A stretch of 34,054 nt of DNA, from the NCBI GenBank assembly GCA_023415515.1, contig JAEZKH010000477.1, positions 1-34,054 on the forward strand. The letters are read 5' to 3'. A program made the position numbers and the translations under genes. The DNA is from Actinomycetes bacterium (GTDB taxonomy: Bacteria; Actinomycetota; Actinomycetes; Mycobacteriales; Mycobacteriaceae). This document shows positions 15,762 to 22,657 of this stretch, piece after piece. The notes below the pieces were generated by a model. That model saw only the letters and a program-made list of their open reading frames with translations, had not been told where the DNA came from and searched no databases. Every line of letters begins with the position of its first letter. The stretch's first letter is position 1.

Positions 15762-17240
15762 ATGACCGCCCGCGATGGCTCCAGCCCGCGAAGCTTCACC
15801 ACCAAGGGGCTCGCGACCAGAGAAAGAATTCTGCGGTCCGCAGCAGACGTTCTCTTGGAGAACGGATTATCGGCCTTCAACCTCGAGAAGGTGCGCGAGG
15901 CAGCATCCGTCAGCGGCTCCCAGATCAACCACTACTTCGTCGACAGACAAGACCTTGTCCGGGCTGTGGTCAAACGTCAGCTCGACGTGGTGCTCGATTT
16001 CCACCGTCAACCCAAGTTGGGTGGTCTCGACACCTTCGAGGACTGGGAGACATGGGCCGATCTCAACGTGCGCTACCTGCGCAAGATCGGATACCGCGGC
16101 ACCGCCACCTATCACGCGCTTGCCGGGCAGCTGGCCAAGACCGACGAGGACACCCGCAGTACGTTTGCAGACGGATATTGGCGCTGGGTCGCCCTACTCG
16201 AAGACTCCTTCTCCCGCATGCAAAGTCGTGGCCTGCTGGTGAAATCGGCCCGACCGAGTCACCTCGCTTTGGTGGTGGTCTCTCTGCATCAGGGCGCCGG
16301 GACGCTCGCGTTCACCTATCGGCAAGAGTGGCCATTGGTCGATGTCACCCGGTTCATCGTCAACTACATTCGGCTGTTTGCCAAAGATCCGGACGATCGA
16401 GCGGGTCGTCGGCCGCGTAGGTCGCGTCGCCGGCCCAGGCCACACCGGTCAGAACCGGTGTCGGCGCCGCGGTTCACCCAGAAGGGACTGGCCACGCGTG
16501 CCCGGATCATCGCCGCTGCCGCGGAGGTGATCCTTGCACGAGGTGTCAACGGCACGAGCCTCGAAGACGTGCGCCGCGCGGCCGGGGTGAGTGGATCGCA
16601 GCTGTCCCACTACTTCGTCGACAAACAGGATCTCGTCCGCCAAGTCATCGCCGCGCGTACCGAATTCGTGATCGATTTTCACATTCAACCGGCACTCGGA
16701 GGTCTGGACAGCCTCGAGGCGCTGCGCGCATGGGCACAGAGATGCTGGGAACAGGACGGCGCGAAATACACCGCGAACGGTTGCGTCTACGGATCGCTGA
16801 GCGGGGAACTCCTCGAAGCCGACGACGTCGTTCTCGATGACCTGGCAGCCGGTTATGACCGGTGGATGACTCTGTTCGTCGATGGCTTGTCGGCGATGGC
16901 GCGTCGGGGTGAACTCTCTGCCGATGCGGATGCCGGCCATCTCGCGACCGCGTTGCTCGCCGCACATCAAGGTGGCACTTTGTTGACTCACATCACCGGC
17001 TCCGCTGAGCCGTTCCAGGCGGCGGTGGACGCCGCCGTAACCTATGTCGCCTCCTTCAGCGCCACCGGATCAAAAAACGCAGGTGAGCCGCCGACGGAAA
17101 GCCGCAAGGACATTCCTAGCATCACCACAGTAGACAAACTGGGTGCCATAGCCCAAAATAATGGGCGTTACAACCCAAAACTGATGTATTCGGAGATGAA
17201 TCAATGGGATTGGCGTGGCAACAGGGGCCGCTTGGGCTGA
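15762..17240 (+). CDS. Double TetR-type regulator (two complete TetR units fused)
   Basis: A 492-residue protein made of two TetR-type units in one chain. The first DNA-binding domain spans about residues 15-65 and the second about 241-291, 226 residues apart, with about 35 of 56 residues identical by hand count. The recognition region is nearly the same in both (SVSGSQINHYFVDRQDLVR and GVSGSQLSHYFVDKQDLVR). Each is followed by a helical ligand domain. An Arg-rich linker (about 206-235) joins them. The ATG at 15762 is chosen; a TTG at 15750 is possible. A -10-like TATCTT (15746-15751) suggests a very short leader. The tail after about residue 425 is unlike TetR, spans the next promoter and overlaps the next gene by 37 bases. 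Confidence 0.9.
   Translation: MTARDGSSPRSFTTKGLATRERILRSAADVLLENGLSAFNLEKVREAASVSGSQINHYFVDRQDLVRAVVKRQLDVVLDFHRQPKLGGLDTFEDWETWADLNVRYLRKIGYRGTATYHALAGQLAKTDEDTRSTFADGYWRWVALLEDSFSRMQSRGLLVKSARPSHLALVVVSLHQGAGTLAFTYRQEWPLVDVTRFIVNYIRLFAKDPDDRAGRRPRRSRRRPRPHRSEPVSAPRFTQKGLATRARIIAAAAEVILARGVNGTSLEDVRRAAGVSGSQLSHYFVDKQDLVRQVIAARTEFVIDFHIQPALGGLDSLEALRAWAQRCWEQDGAKYTANGCVYGSLSGELLEADDVVLDDLAAGYDRWMTLFVDGLSAMARRGELSADADAGHLATALLAAHQGGTLLTHITGSAEPFQAAVDAAVTYVASFSATGSKNAGEPPTESRKDIPSITTVDKLGAIAQNNGRYNPKLMYSEMNQWDWRGNRGRLG
17131..17159 (+). promoter_or_regulatory. Probable promoter of the DUF427/oxidoreductase operon
   Basis: TAGACA (17131-17136) and CAAAAT (17154-17159) are separated by 17 bases and lie about 45 bases before the DUF427 gene start. 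The two palindromic operator sites overlap the spacer and the expected start point. Assigned by eye. Confidence 0.4.
17140..17177 (+). promoter_or_regulatory. Tandem palindromic operator, probably bound by the double TetR
   Basis: Two 16-bp palindromes of the form TGGGY-N6-RCCCA lie side by side: TGGGTGCCATAGCCCA (17140-17155) and TGGGCGTTACAACCCA (17162-17177). Their centres are 22 bp apart, close to two helical turns, so both face the same side of DNA. The whole 38-bp unit is also symmetric about 17158.5. It sits inside the 3' end of the double TetR gene and just before the DUF427 gene. Confidence 0.6.
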
Positions 17241-18070
17241 AATCGGCAGGTCAGTTCCTGACACCCGAGCCACTGCCGAGGTTGTTGTTCGCCGAACCGT
17301 TGCGACGTCGCATGCGGGTAAGGCTGGGGCGATCTTGGGTCGCCGACAGCCAAGACGTCATTCTGCTGCACGAACCGGGCCGTTATCCGGTCGCCTACTT
17401 CCCGAGAGCCGACATCGACACCGATGTCTTGACATCCGACGACCTCGTCACACAGCACGCCCAACTCGGTCCGGTGATGTGGTTCGCCGTGCACAACGAG
17501 GAACGCGCGATCCGCAGGGCAGCGTGGCAATTCACTGGACTACCCGCACACGCCGGCGTGCTGACCGATCGCATCGCGTTCGCGTGGCGGGCGATGGATG
17601 CGTTCTATGAGGAGGACGAGCGGATCGTCGGACATGCCGCGGACTTCTATCACCGCATCGATATCCGTGCCACCTCGCGGCATCTCGTCGCGCGCGTCGA
17701 CGACACGCTGATAGCCGACTCCGCGCGACCTTTGGCCCTGTACGAATCGGGATTCGCCCCGCGCTGGTACGTCCCCCGTGACGACGTCGACGAATCCGCG
17801 CTGCGACCAGTCGATCACCAAACCTTCTGCCCCTACAAGGGACTCGCCAGTTATTACGACATCGGCGATCGTAAGCGCGCGGCATGGTCCTATCCGAACG
17901 CCTGGACCGAGGTGGAGCGCGTCCGCAACTTCGTGTCGTTCGAACCCGACAAGGTCGATGTCTATCTCGACGGGACGAAACTCCATCTGGAGCCGGGTCA
18001 GACCGTCATCGCTCACGGGGTCGATCGCGGCCTCGACGCGGACGAAGTCCTGCGGGACAGCCTGGTCTGA
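17204..18070 (+). CDS. DUF427 domain protein (two DUF427 units)
   Basis: A 288-residue protein with two copies of the DUF427 fold. The first (about 38-110) has VADSQDVILLHEPGRYPVAYFPRADI. The second (about 160-255) has DDTLIADSARPLALYESGF, WYVPRDDV, the signature CPYKGLASYYDI and YPNAWTEVERVRNFVSF. Only the second has the CPYKG signature, so the first is probably structural. Biochemical function is unknown for the family. The ATG at 17204 has CGGAGA eight bases before it. It is the first gene behind the tandem operator and likely leads an operon with the VOC remnant and the flavin oxidoreductase. Confidence 0.85.
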   Translation: MGLAWQQGPLGLKSAGQFLTPEPLPRLLFAEPLRRRMRVRLGRSWVADSQDVILLHEPGRYPVAYFPRADIDTDVLTSDDLVTQHAQLGPVMWFAVHNEERAIRRAAWQFTGLPAHAGVLTDRIAFAWRAMDAFYEEDERIVGHAADFYHRIDIRATSRHLVARVDDTLIADSARPLALYESGFAPRWYVPRDDVDESALRPVDHQTFCPYKGLASYYDIGDRKRAAWSYPNAWTEVERVRNFVSFEPDKVDVYLDGTKLHLEPGQTVIAHGVDRGLDADEVLRDSLV

Positions 18071-18072
18071 CC

Positions 18073-18354
18073 GTGCCGATGGACGCGTTGATCGAAGTCA
18101 TCACGCTGCCTGTTGCCGATCCGGATCGGTCGATCGAGTTCTACTGCGATCGGATCGGTTTCGTTCTCGACGTCGACTATGCGCCGTCACCGCTGTTCCG
18201 AGTCGTTCAGCTCACCCCGCGCGGCGGCGACATGACCGACATTCGCCACAAGGAATCGGACGGCGGTTCAGGAGCGCGGACATCCGCGGTCTGGATCAGA
18301 TCGATGAAGCCGAGCCGGACGGCGCCCGAAGAGTCGAAGAGGAGAAACCAATGA
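18073..18354 (+). pseudogene. VOC/glyoxalase-family gene, core deleted
   Basis: The frame begins normally for a VOC protein: MDALIEVITLPVADPDRSIEFY, then CDRIGFVLDVDY and FRVVQLTPRG. It then jumps to DIRHKESDGG, a segment normally 35-45 residues later, and ends in unrelated sequence (IRSMKPSRTAPEESK). The middle beta-alpha unit and the C-terminal half with its metal ligand are missing. Start is GTG 18073 or ATG 18079, two to eight bases after the DUF427 stop. Its stop overlaps the next gene's ATG as ATGA, so translation may still couple to the oxidoreductase. Confidence 0.6.
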
Positions 18355-19832
18355 GCACGGCAGAATCGATGAGCACACAGAAGAACTCTGCGGACCACGG
18401 CTACACCTACGACGTCGTGGTGCTGGGCGCGGGCCCGGTGGGCATCAACGCGGCGGATCGGGCTCACGCCGAGAAGTTGTCGGTCGCAGTCGTCGAGCGC
18501 GAACTCGTCGGCGGCGAGTGCAGTTACTGGGGCTGCATACCCAGCAAGTCCCTGTTGCGCCCCGTCCTCGCAGTCGCTGACGCCCGCAAGGTCGACGGAG
18601 CGCGCGAAGCGGTCGTCGGCCAGATCTCCGCCAAAGGGGTGTTCGGGCGGCGAGATCGCTACGCGGCCAATTGGAATGACGGTGCGGAGTCGGCTGCGCT
18701 GACGGCAAAGGGCATCCGGCTGTTCCGCGGGCACGCGCGCTTGGCCGGTCCGCGCCGGGTGACCGTCACGTCGGCCGACAACGAAGAGATCGCTCTGCAG
18801 GCTCGTCATGCCGTGGTCGTCTGCACCGGCAGCACCGCGGCATTGCCTGACATACCGGGCATCACCGAGGCCAACCCATGGACAAACCGCCGGGCCACCG
18901 ACAGCAGCTTCGTACCACCGAGGCTGGCCGTCGTCGGCGCAGGCGGCGTCGGTGTCGAGATGGCAACCGCGTGGCGCGGTCTCGGGTCGGAGGTCACCCT
19001 GCTGTCGCGGACCGCCGATCTCCTGCCCCGCATGGAGCGGTTCGTCGGTGAATTCGTGCACAACGGGCTGGTGGAAGCGGGCGTCGACGTGCGGACGAAC
19101 GTGTCGGTGACCGAGTTACACCGACCGGGCGGGACGGGGCCGGTACAGGTGGTCCTCGACTCGGGCGAGCGACTGGAGGCCGACGAGGTCCTGTTCGCCA
19201 CCGGCCGCACCCCCAACACCGCAGACATCGGCCTCGAGACCGTCGGCCTGCGCCCCGGGGAGTGGCTGGATGTCGACGACACCTGCGCGGTGAGTGTGAT
19301 CGACGACCCATGGCTCTACGCTCTCGGCGATGTGAACCACCGGGCACTTCTGACTCACCAAGGCAAGTACCAGGCGCGAATCGCGGGTGCGGCCATCGGT
19401 GCGCGCGCACATCGCCGCAAATTGGATACGACGCCATGGAGTCCTCACGTCGCAACAGCAGACGAGTCAGCGGTGCCCCAGGTTTTCTTCACCGATCCCG
19501 AGGCCGGCTCCGTTGGACTCACCAGTGAACAGGCACGGCAGCGGGGTCACCGAGTGCGGATCGTCGACGTCGACATGGGCGCGGCGGTCGCCGGCGCGAA
19601 TTTCTATGCCGACGAATACCGCGGCCGTGCGCGGATGGTGATCGACGAGGAGGGCGAGCGTCTGCTCGGCGTTTCGTTCGTGGGCCCCGGTGTGGCGGAG
19701 ATGCTGCACTCGGCAACAGTCGCGGTCGCCGGGCAAGTCCCGCTGTCGCGCCTCTGGCACGCCGTTCCGTGCTTCCCCACGATCAGCGAGGTGTGGCTGC
19801 GCCTCATGGAGGCCTACCGCGACGGCCAGTAG
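18351..19832 (+). CDS. FAD-dependent pyridine nucleotide-disulfide oxidoreductase
   Basis: A 493-residue flavoenzyme of the dihydrolipoamide dehydrogenase/mercuric reductase group. FAD binding: VVVLGAGPVGINAA (about 22-35). Redox pair: GGECSYWGCIPSK, a CxxxxC. NAD(P)H binding: VVGAGGVGVEMATAW. Second FAD site: LYALGDVNHRALLTHQGKYQ. The usual C-terminal catalytic motif HxHPTxxE reads VPCFPTISE, so the base His is Phe. It therefore probably does not reduce lipoamide and may act on quinones or another disulfide. The frame is open from far upstream, but the ATG at 18351 with GAGGAG is the start. It is the last gene of the DUF427 operon. Confidence 0.88.
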   Translation: MSTAESMSTQKNSADHGYTYDVVVLGAGPVGINAADRAHAEKLSVAVVERELVGGECSYWGCIPSKSLLRPVLAVADARKVDGAREAVVGQISAKGVFGRRDRYAANWNDGAESAALTAKGIRLFRGHARLAGPRRVTVTSADNEEIALQARHAVVVCTGSTAALPDIPGITEANPWTNRRATDSSFVPPRLAVVGAGGVGVEMATAWRGLGSEVTLLSRTADLLPRMERFVGEFVHNGLVEAGVDVRTNVSVTELHRPGGTGPVQVVLDSGERLEADEVLFATGRTPNTADIGLETVGLRPGEWLDVDDTCAVSVIDDPWLYALGDVNHRALLTHQGKYQARIAGAAIGARAHRRKLDTTPWSPHVATADESAVPQVFFTDPEAGSVGLTSEQARQRGHRVRIVDVDMGAAVAGANFYADEYRGRARMVIDEEGERLLGVSFVGPGVAEMLHSATVAVAGQVPLSRLWHAVPCFPTISEVWLRLMEAYRDGQ

Positions 19833-19835
19833 ATT

Positions 19836-19864
19836 TTGCCGCGTCCCGGTCCGGCGTATACCCT
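19836..19864 (+). promoter_or_regulatory. Probable promoter of the DAHP synthase leader
   Basis: TTGCCG (19836-19841) and TACCCT (19859-19864), 17 bases apart. The expected start point seven bases on falls on the G of GTG at 19871, in frame with the leader peptide. That would make the leader message leaderless, a common mode in mycobacteria. Confidence 0.45.
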
Positions 19865-19870
19865 GGCGAC

Positions 19871-20046
19871 GTGATCATCGGTATGTGTGCCTATTGGCGC
19901 TTTATCCAGGCTCCGGGCGGAGCCGATAAGGCGCAGCGCTAAGCACGCATCCACCCGGAGCCCAGGCAGTGACCATCAGGTCGCTGCCTTTCGTCATTCA
20001 AGGGCTCCGGACAGCCGCCGGTGCCCGCACCTGAAAGGCACCTGAC
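19871..20046 (+). promoter_or_regulatory. Probable attenuator leader of the DAHP synthase gene
   Basis: Competing structures can be drawn by hand. (1) 19897-19906 with 19925-19934, then 19909-19914 with 19919-19924: a 16-bp hairpin with a 2-base bulge and GGGC loop. (2) GGCTCCGGG (19909-19917) with CCCGGAGCC (19954-19962). (3) CCGGAGCCC (19955-19963) with GGGCTCCGG (20002-20010). (4) AGGCAGTGACC (19964-19974) with 19979-19989: 11 bp, ATCA loop, followed by TTTCGTC. (5) TGCCTTTC (19985-19992) with GAAAGGCA (20033-20040), which covers the ribosome site of the gene. 1 excludes 2, 2 excludes 3, and 4 excludes 5. Not folded by program. Confidence 0.6.
19883..19942 (+). CDS. Aromatic leader peptide (Tyr-Trp-Arg-Phe)
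   Basis: A 19-codon frame, MCAYWRFIQAPGGADKAQR, stopping at TAA 19940-19942. A GTG in frame at 19871 would give four more residues. Codons for Tyr, Trp and Phe (19892-19897 and 19901-19903) fall within four positions and run into the 5' arm of a 16-bp hairpin, 104 bases before the gene for the first enzyme of aromatic synthesis. This is the layout expected of a ribosome-sensing leader peptide. No ribosome site precedes the ATG, so leaderless initiation at GTG 19871 is the likelier mode. Confidence 0.55.
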   Translation: MCAYWRFIQAPGGADKAQR

Positions 20047-21102
20047 ATGACCTTCTCGCAGACCGCGACCGCGCCCGCCACATCGGACCGCAGGGTTCGC
20101 AGCTTCAGCGAGATCCCGAGCCCGCACGATGTCCTCACCGAGTTCCCGCTGGGCGCCAGGCGGGCTGAACGGGTGGCCCGCGACCGCGACGAGATCGCGG
20201 CGATCCTCACCGGGCTCGACCCTCGCCTGCTGGTCGTGGTGGGGCCCTGCTCGGTGCACGACCCCACCGCCGCGCTCGACTACGCGAGCCGCCTGGCCAA
20301 AGTCGCTGAGGAGCTGCGCGACCGGCTCAAGATCGTGATGCGCGTGTACTTCGAGAAGCCGCGCACCACCATCGGCTGGAAGGGCCTCATCAACGACCCA
20401 GGGATGGACAACACCTTCGACGTTGCCCGTGGGTTGCGCATCGCCCGCCAGCTGCTGCTCGACATCGTCGACATCGGCCTGCCGGTCGGGTGTGAGTTCC
20501 TGGAGCCGACGAGCCCCCAGTACATCGCCGACACTGTCGCCTGGGGCGCAATCGGCGCGCGCACCACCGAGTCACAGGTGCACCGTCAGCTGGCCTCCGG
20601 GCTGTCGATGCCGGTCGGTTTCAAGAACGGCACCGACGGCAACATCCAGGTTGCCGTCGAAGGGGTGAAAGCCGCTGCCGCCCATCATGTCTTCTTCGGC
20701 ATGAATGATCTCGGCCGCGGCGCGCTGGTGAGCACCGACGGCAACGAGGACTGCCACGTGATACTGCGGGGCGGCACCGACGGGCCGAACTACGGGGCAG
20801 AGGCGGTGCAGTCGGCGGCCGCCAAATTGACCGCCGCAGGTCTACCCGGCCGGGTCGTCATCGACTGCAGCCACGCCAATTCCGGCAAGGACCACGTCCG
20901 CCAGGTGGCGGTGGCCGCCGAAGTCGCGCAGTCGGTGCGCGACGGGCTGCCGATCAGCGGCGTGATGCTGGAGAGCTTCCTCGTGGCAGGCGCGCAAGCC
21001 CCTGACGCGTCGACGCTGACCTATGGCCAGTCGGTGACCGACAAGTGCATGGACTGGGACACAACCGAATCGGTGCTGCGCGACCTGGCCGGTCGCGGCT
21101 AA
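20047..21102 (+). CDS. 3-deoxy-7-phosphoheptulonate (DAHP) synthase, class I
   Basis: Joins phosphoenolpyruvate and erythrose 4-phosphate in the first step of the shikimate route to Trp, Tyr and Phe. It has 351 residues, the AroF/AroG/AroH length of E. coli. GPCSVHD holds the metal-binding Cys. MRVYFEKPRTTIGWKGL, GARTTESQVHRQLASGLSMP, GFKNGTDG and IDCSHANSGK are class I signatures. Mycobacteria normally rely on a class II enzyme (AroG of M. tuberculosis, recalled), so this is probably a second, separately controlled isozyme. The ATG at 20047 follows GAAAGG. The leader upstream suggests control by aromatic amino acid supply. Confidence 0.94.
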   Translation: MTFSQTATAPATSDRRVRSFSEIPSPHDVLTEFPLGARRAERVARDRDEIAAILTGLDPRLLVVVGPCSVHDPTAALDYASRLAKVAEELRDRLKIVMRVYFEKPRTTIGWKGLINDPGMDNTFDVARGLRIARQLLLDIVDIGLPVGCEFLEPTSPQYIADTVAWGAIGARTTESQVHRQLASGLSMPVGFKNGTDGNIQVAVEGVKAAAAHHVFFGMNDLGRGALVSTDGNEDCHVILRGGTDGPNYGAEAVQSAAAKLTAAGLPGRVVIDCSHANSGKDHVRQVAVAAEVAQSVRDGLPISGVMLESFLVAGAQAPDASTLTYGQSVTDKCMDWDTTESVLRDLAGRG

Positions 21103-21464
21103 TCCGTCGCCACGTGCGGTGGGTCGTAGACGACGAGAAAGACGAGATCGCCGTCGCTGGTGTTGGTCACGCTGTGTTCCTCGTAGGCGGGCACCTTCAC
21201 GAAGCTGCCGGGCTCGGTGTCCCACGCCTCGTCGCCGATCTGGATTCGCGCGGTACCGGTGAGGAAATAGAACGCGTGGTTGTAGGTGTGGTGATGCAGC
21301 GGTGACGCGCCACCGGGACCGAATTTGGTCAGCTGAGCGCTGAACCGTGTCGAATACTGGGGTCCGACCAAATCGTCGCTGATCCAGAAGTTGCGGCCGA
21401 GCGCGGTTTCATGCCAGCTGATCTGCTCCGGTGCGAACACCTTCGCAGTTTGGCTGTCGGTCAT
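21099..21464 (-). CDS. Cupin domain protein
   Basis: A 121-residue single-barrel cupin. The first metal motif is GGASPLHHHTYNHAFYFLTG (three His, a further His where Glu is common), and the second is PAYEEHSVTN, supplying the last His. The protein probably binds a divalent metal; the reaction is unknown. AAAGGAG lies eight bases before its ATG. It converges on the DAHP synthase gene with a 4-base overlap of the stops. It diverges from the LysR-type gene, which suggests control by that regulator. Confidence 0.85.
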   Translation of the reverse strand: MTDSQTAKVFAPEQISWHETALGRNFWISDDLVGPQYSTRFSAQLTKFGPGGASPLHHHTYNHAFYFLTGTARIQIGDEAWDTEPGSFVKVPAYEEHSVTNTSDGDLVFLVVYDPPHVATD

Positions 21465-21586
21465 CTCGGTCTCCTTTCGCTTGCCCCAGAACAGGGGTGT
21501 GATTCACGATTACTTCAACGTTTTAGGAATGTGATTGGCCATAATTGATTTGATATGGGCAGATGATCTCGCCGATATGGGGGCCG
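21465..21586. promoter_or_regulatory. Divergent control region between cupin and LysR genes
   Basis: The region is AT-rich compared with its neighbours. ATTGGCCATAAT (21534-21545) contains an ATT-N6-AAT inverted repeat in the T-N11-A style of LysR sites. CCCC-N6-GGGG lies at about 21484-21497. These are visual candidates only; a LysR regulator commonly controls its divergent neighbour. Confidence 0.3.
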
Positions 21587-22438
21587 ATGCCGACCGAGCT
21601 GCAGCTCAAGACATTCCTTGCGGTGGCCGACCAGGGCGGCTTCACCGCGGCCGGCCGACGGCTCGGGCTGTCACAGCCTGCCGTCAGCCGAGCCATCGCC
21701 ACGTTGGAAAGAGAGCTGGGAGCGGCGCTGTTCATCCGCCGCCGCGACGGGCTGTCGCTGACGGAGGCCGGATCGATTGCGCTGGCTCACTCGAGGGAAG
21801 CAGTACGGCAGCTGGCGTTGATGCAGACCGAGGTCGCCGCCTTGGCCGGTGATGTCACCGGCACGCTGAGCCTGGCGAGCCTGCCCACTGCCACTGCCAC
21901 GTTCATCGCCCCGCAACTGCAGGCGTTCGCCCGCCGGCACCCGGCGGTCACCATCCGGCTGCTCGAAGGCAGTGAGGAGGAGGTGCGCGACTGGCTCGAC
22001 CAGGGCGTCGTCGAGGCCGGTGTGGTCAGCCTTCCCATCAAGGGCATGGAGGCCGCGGCACTCGGCGATCAGGATCTCGTCGCGGTGTTACCGGCTGACC
22101 ACCCGCTCGCTGCGAAGAGCACTGTGGACTATCCGGATCTGGCGCGAGAGCCGTTTGTCCGGAGCACCGGCGGTTGTGCGGAGGTGTTCATGCCGATCGC
22201 CCGGCAAGCCGGTGTCGAATTCGACCGCGCATTCGAGGCGCGCGAGATACCAGCGGCGCTCGAGATCGTGCGCGCAGGGCTGGCAGTGAGCATTCTGCCG
22301 CGCGCCGGCCTGCCGGAGTGGCCGGGAATCGCGGTGCGTCCGTTGAACCCAGCCACGGTACGTCACCTCGGTGTTGCGATCTCGGCGAGCGCGTCCGGTC
22401 CGGCGCGCGCGTTCCTCAGCCAAATCGCAGATCTGTAA
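21587..22438 (+). CDS. LysR-family transcriptional regulator
   Basis: A 283-residue regulator. The N-terminal winged helix-turn-helix is TELQLKTFLAVADQGGFTAAGRRLGLSQPAVSRAIATLERELGAALF (about residues 3-49). The effector-binding domain follows with GTLSLASLPTATATFIAPQL, RLLEGSEEEV and the usual C-terminal strand. The open frame starts at 21563, but MPTELQLKTF from 21587 fits the family start better and has GGGGGC before it. The likely target is the divergent cupin gene; the effector is unknown. Confidence 0.92.
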   Translation: MPTELQLKTFLAVADQGGFTAAGRRLGLSQPAVSRAIATLERELGAALFIRRRDGLSLTEAGSIALAHSREAVRQLALMQTEVAALAGDVTGTLSLASLPTATATFIAPQLQAFARRHPAVTIRLLEGSEEEVRDWLDQGVVEAGVVSLPIKGMEAAALGDQDLVAVLPADHPLAAKSTVDYPDLAREPFVRSTGGCAEVFMPIARQAGVEFDRAFEAREIPAALEIVRAGLAVSILPRAGLPEWPGIAVRPLNPATVRHLGVAISASASGPARAFLSQIADL

Positions 22439-22460
22439 TCGGCTGTCACAGAGTGTCTTT

Positions 22461-22497
22461 CGAGGACATCCCTGCGGAAATCCGCTGATGTCTCTCG
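22461..22497 (+). terminator. Hairpin after the LysR gene
   Basis: CGAGGACATC (22461-22470) pairs with 22487-22497 with one bulged base. An inner GCGG/CCGC stem closes on an AAAT loop. It starts 23 bases after the LysR stop. Only AATTT follows, so termination is likely but not certain. Confidence 0.5.
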
Positions 22498-22657
22498 AAT
22501 TTGACGCTTCCCGTACAATTGAGTCGACCGTTCCCGTTATGCAGAAGCGCTGACGATGTGAGCGAAAACACCAGAACTTGAAGGAATAAACGCACAGGTT
22601 CGTTCGCGTGCGCCCGTAGCACACGTCGAGTCCGTCGAGCGAGGAAAGGGGAGTGCG

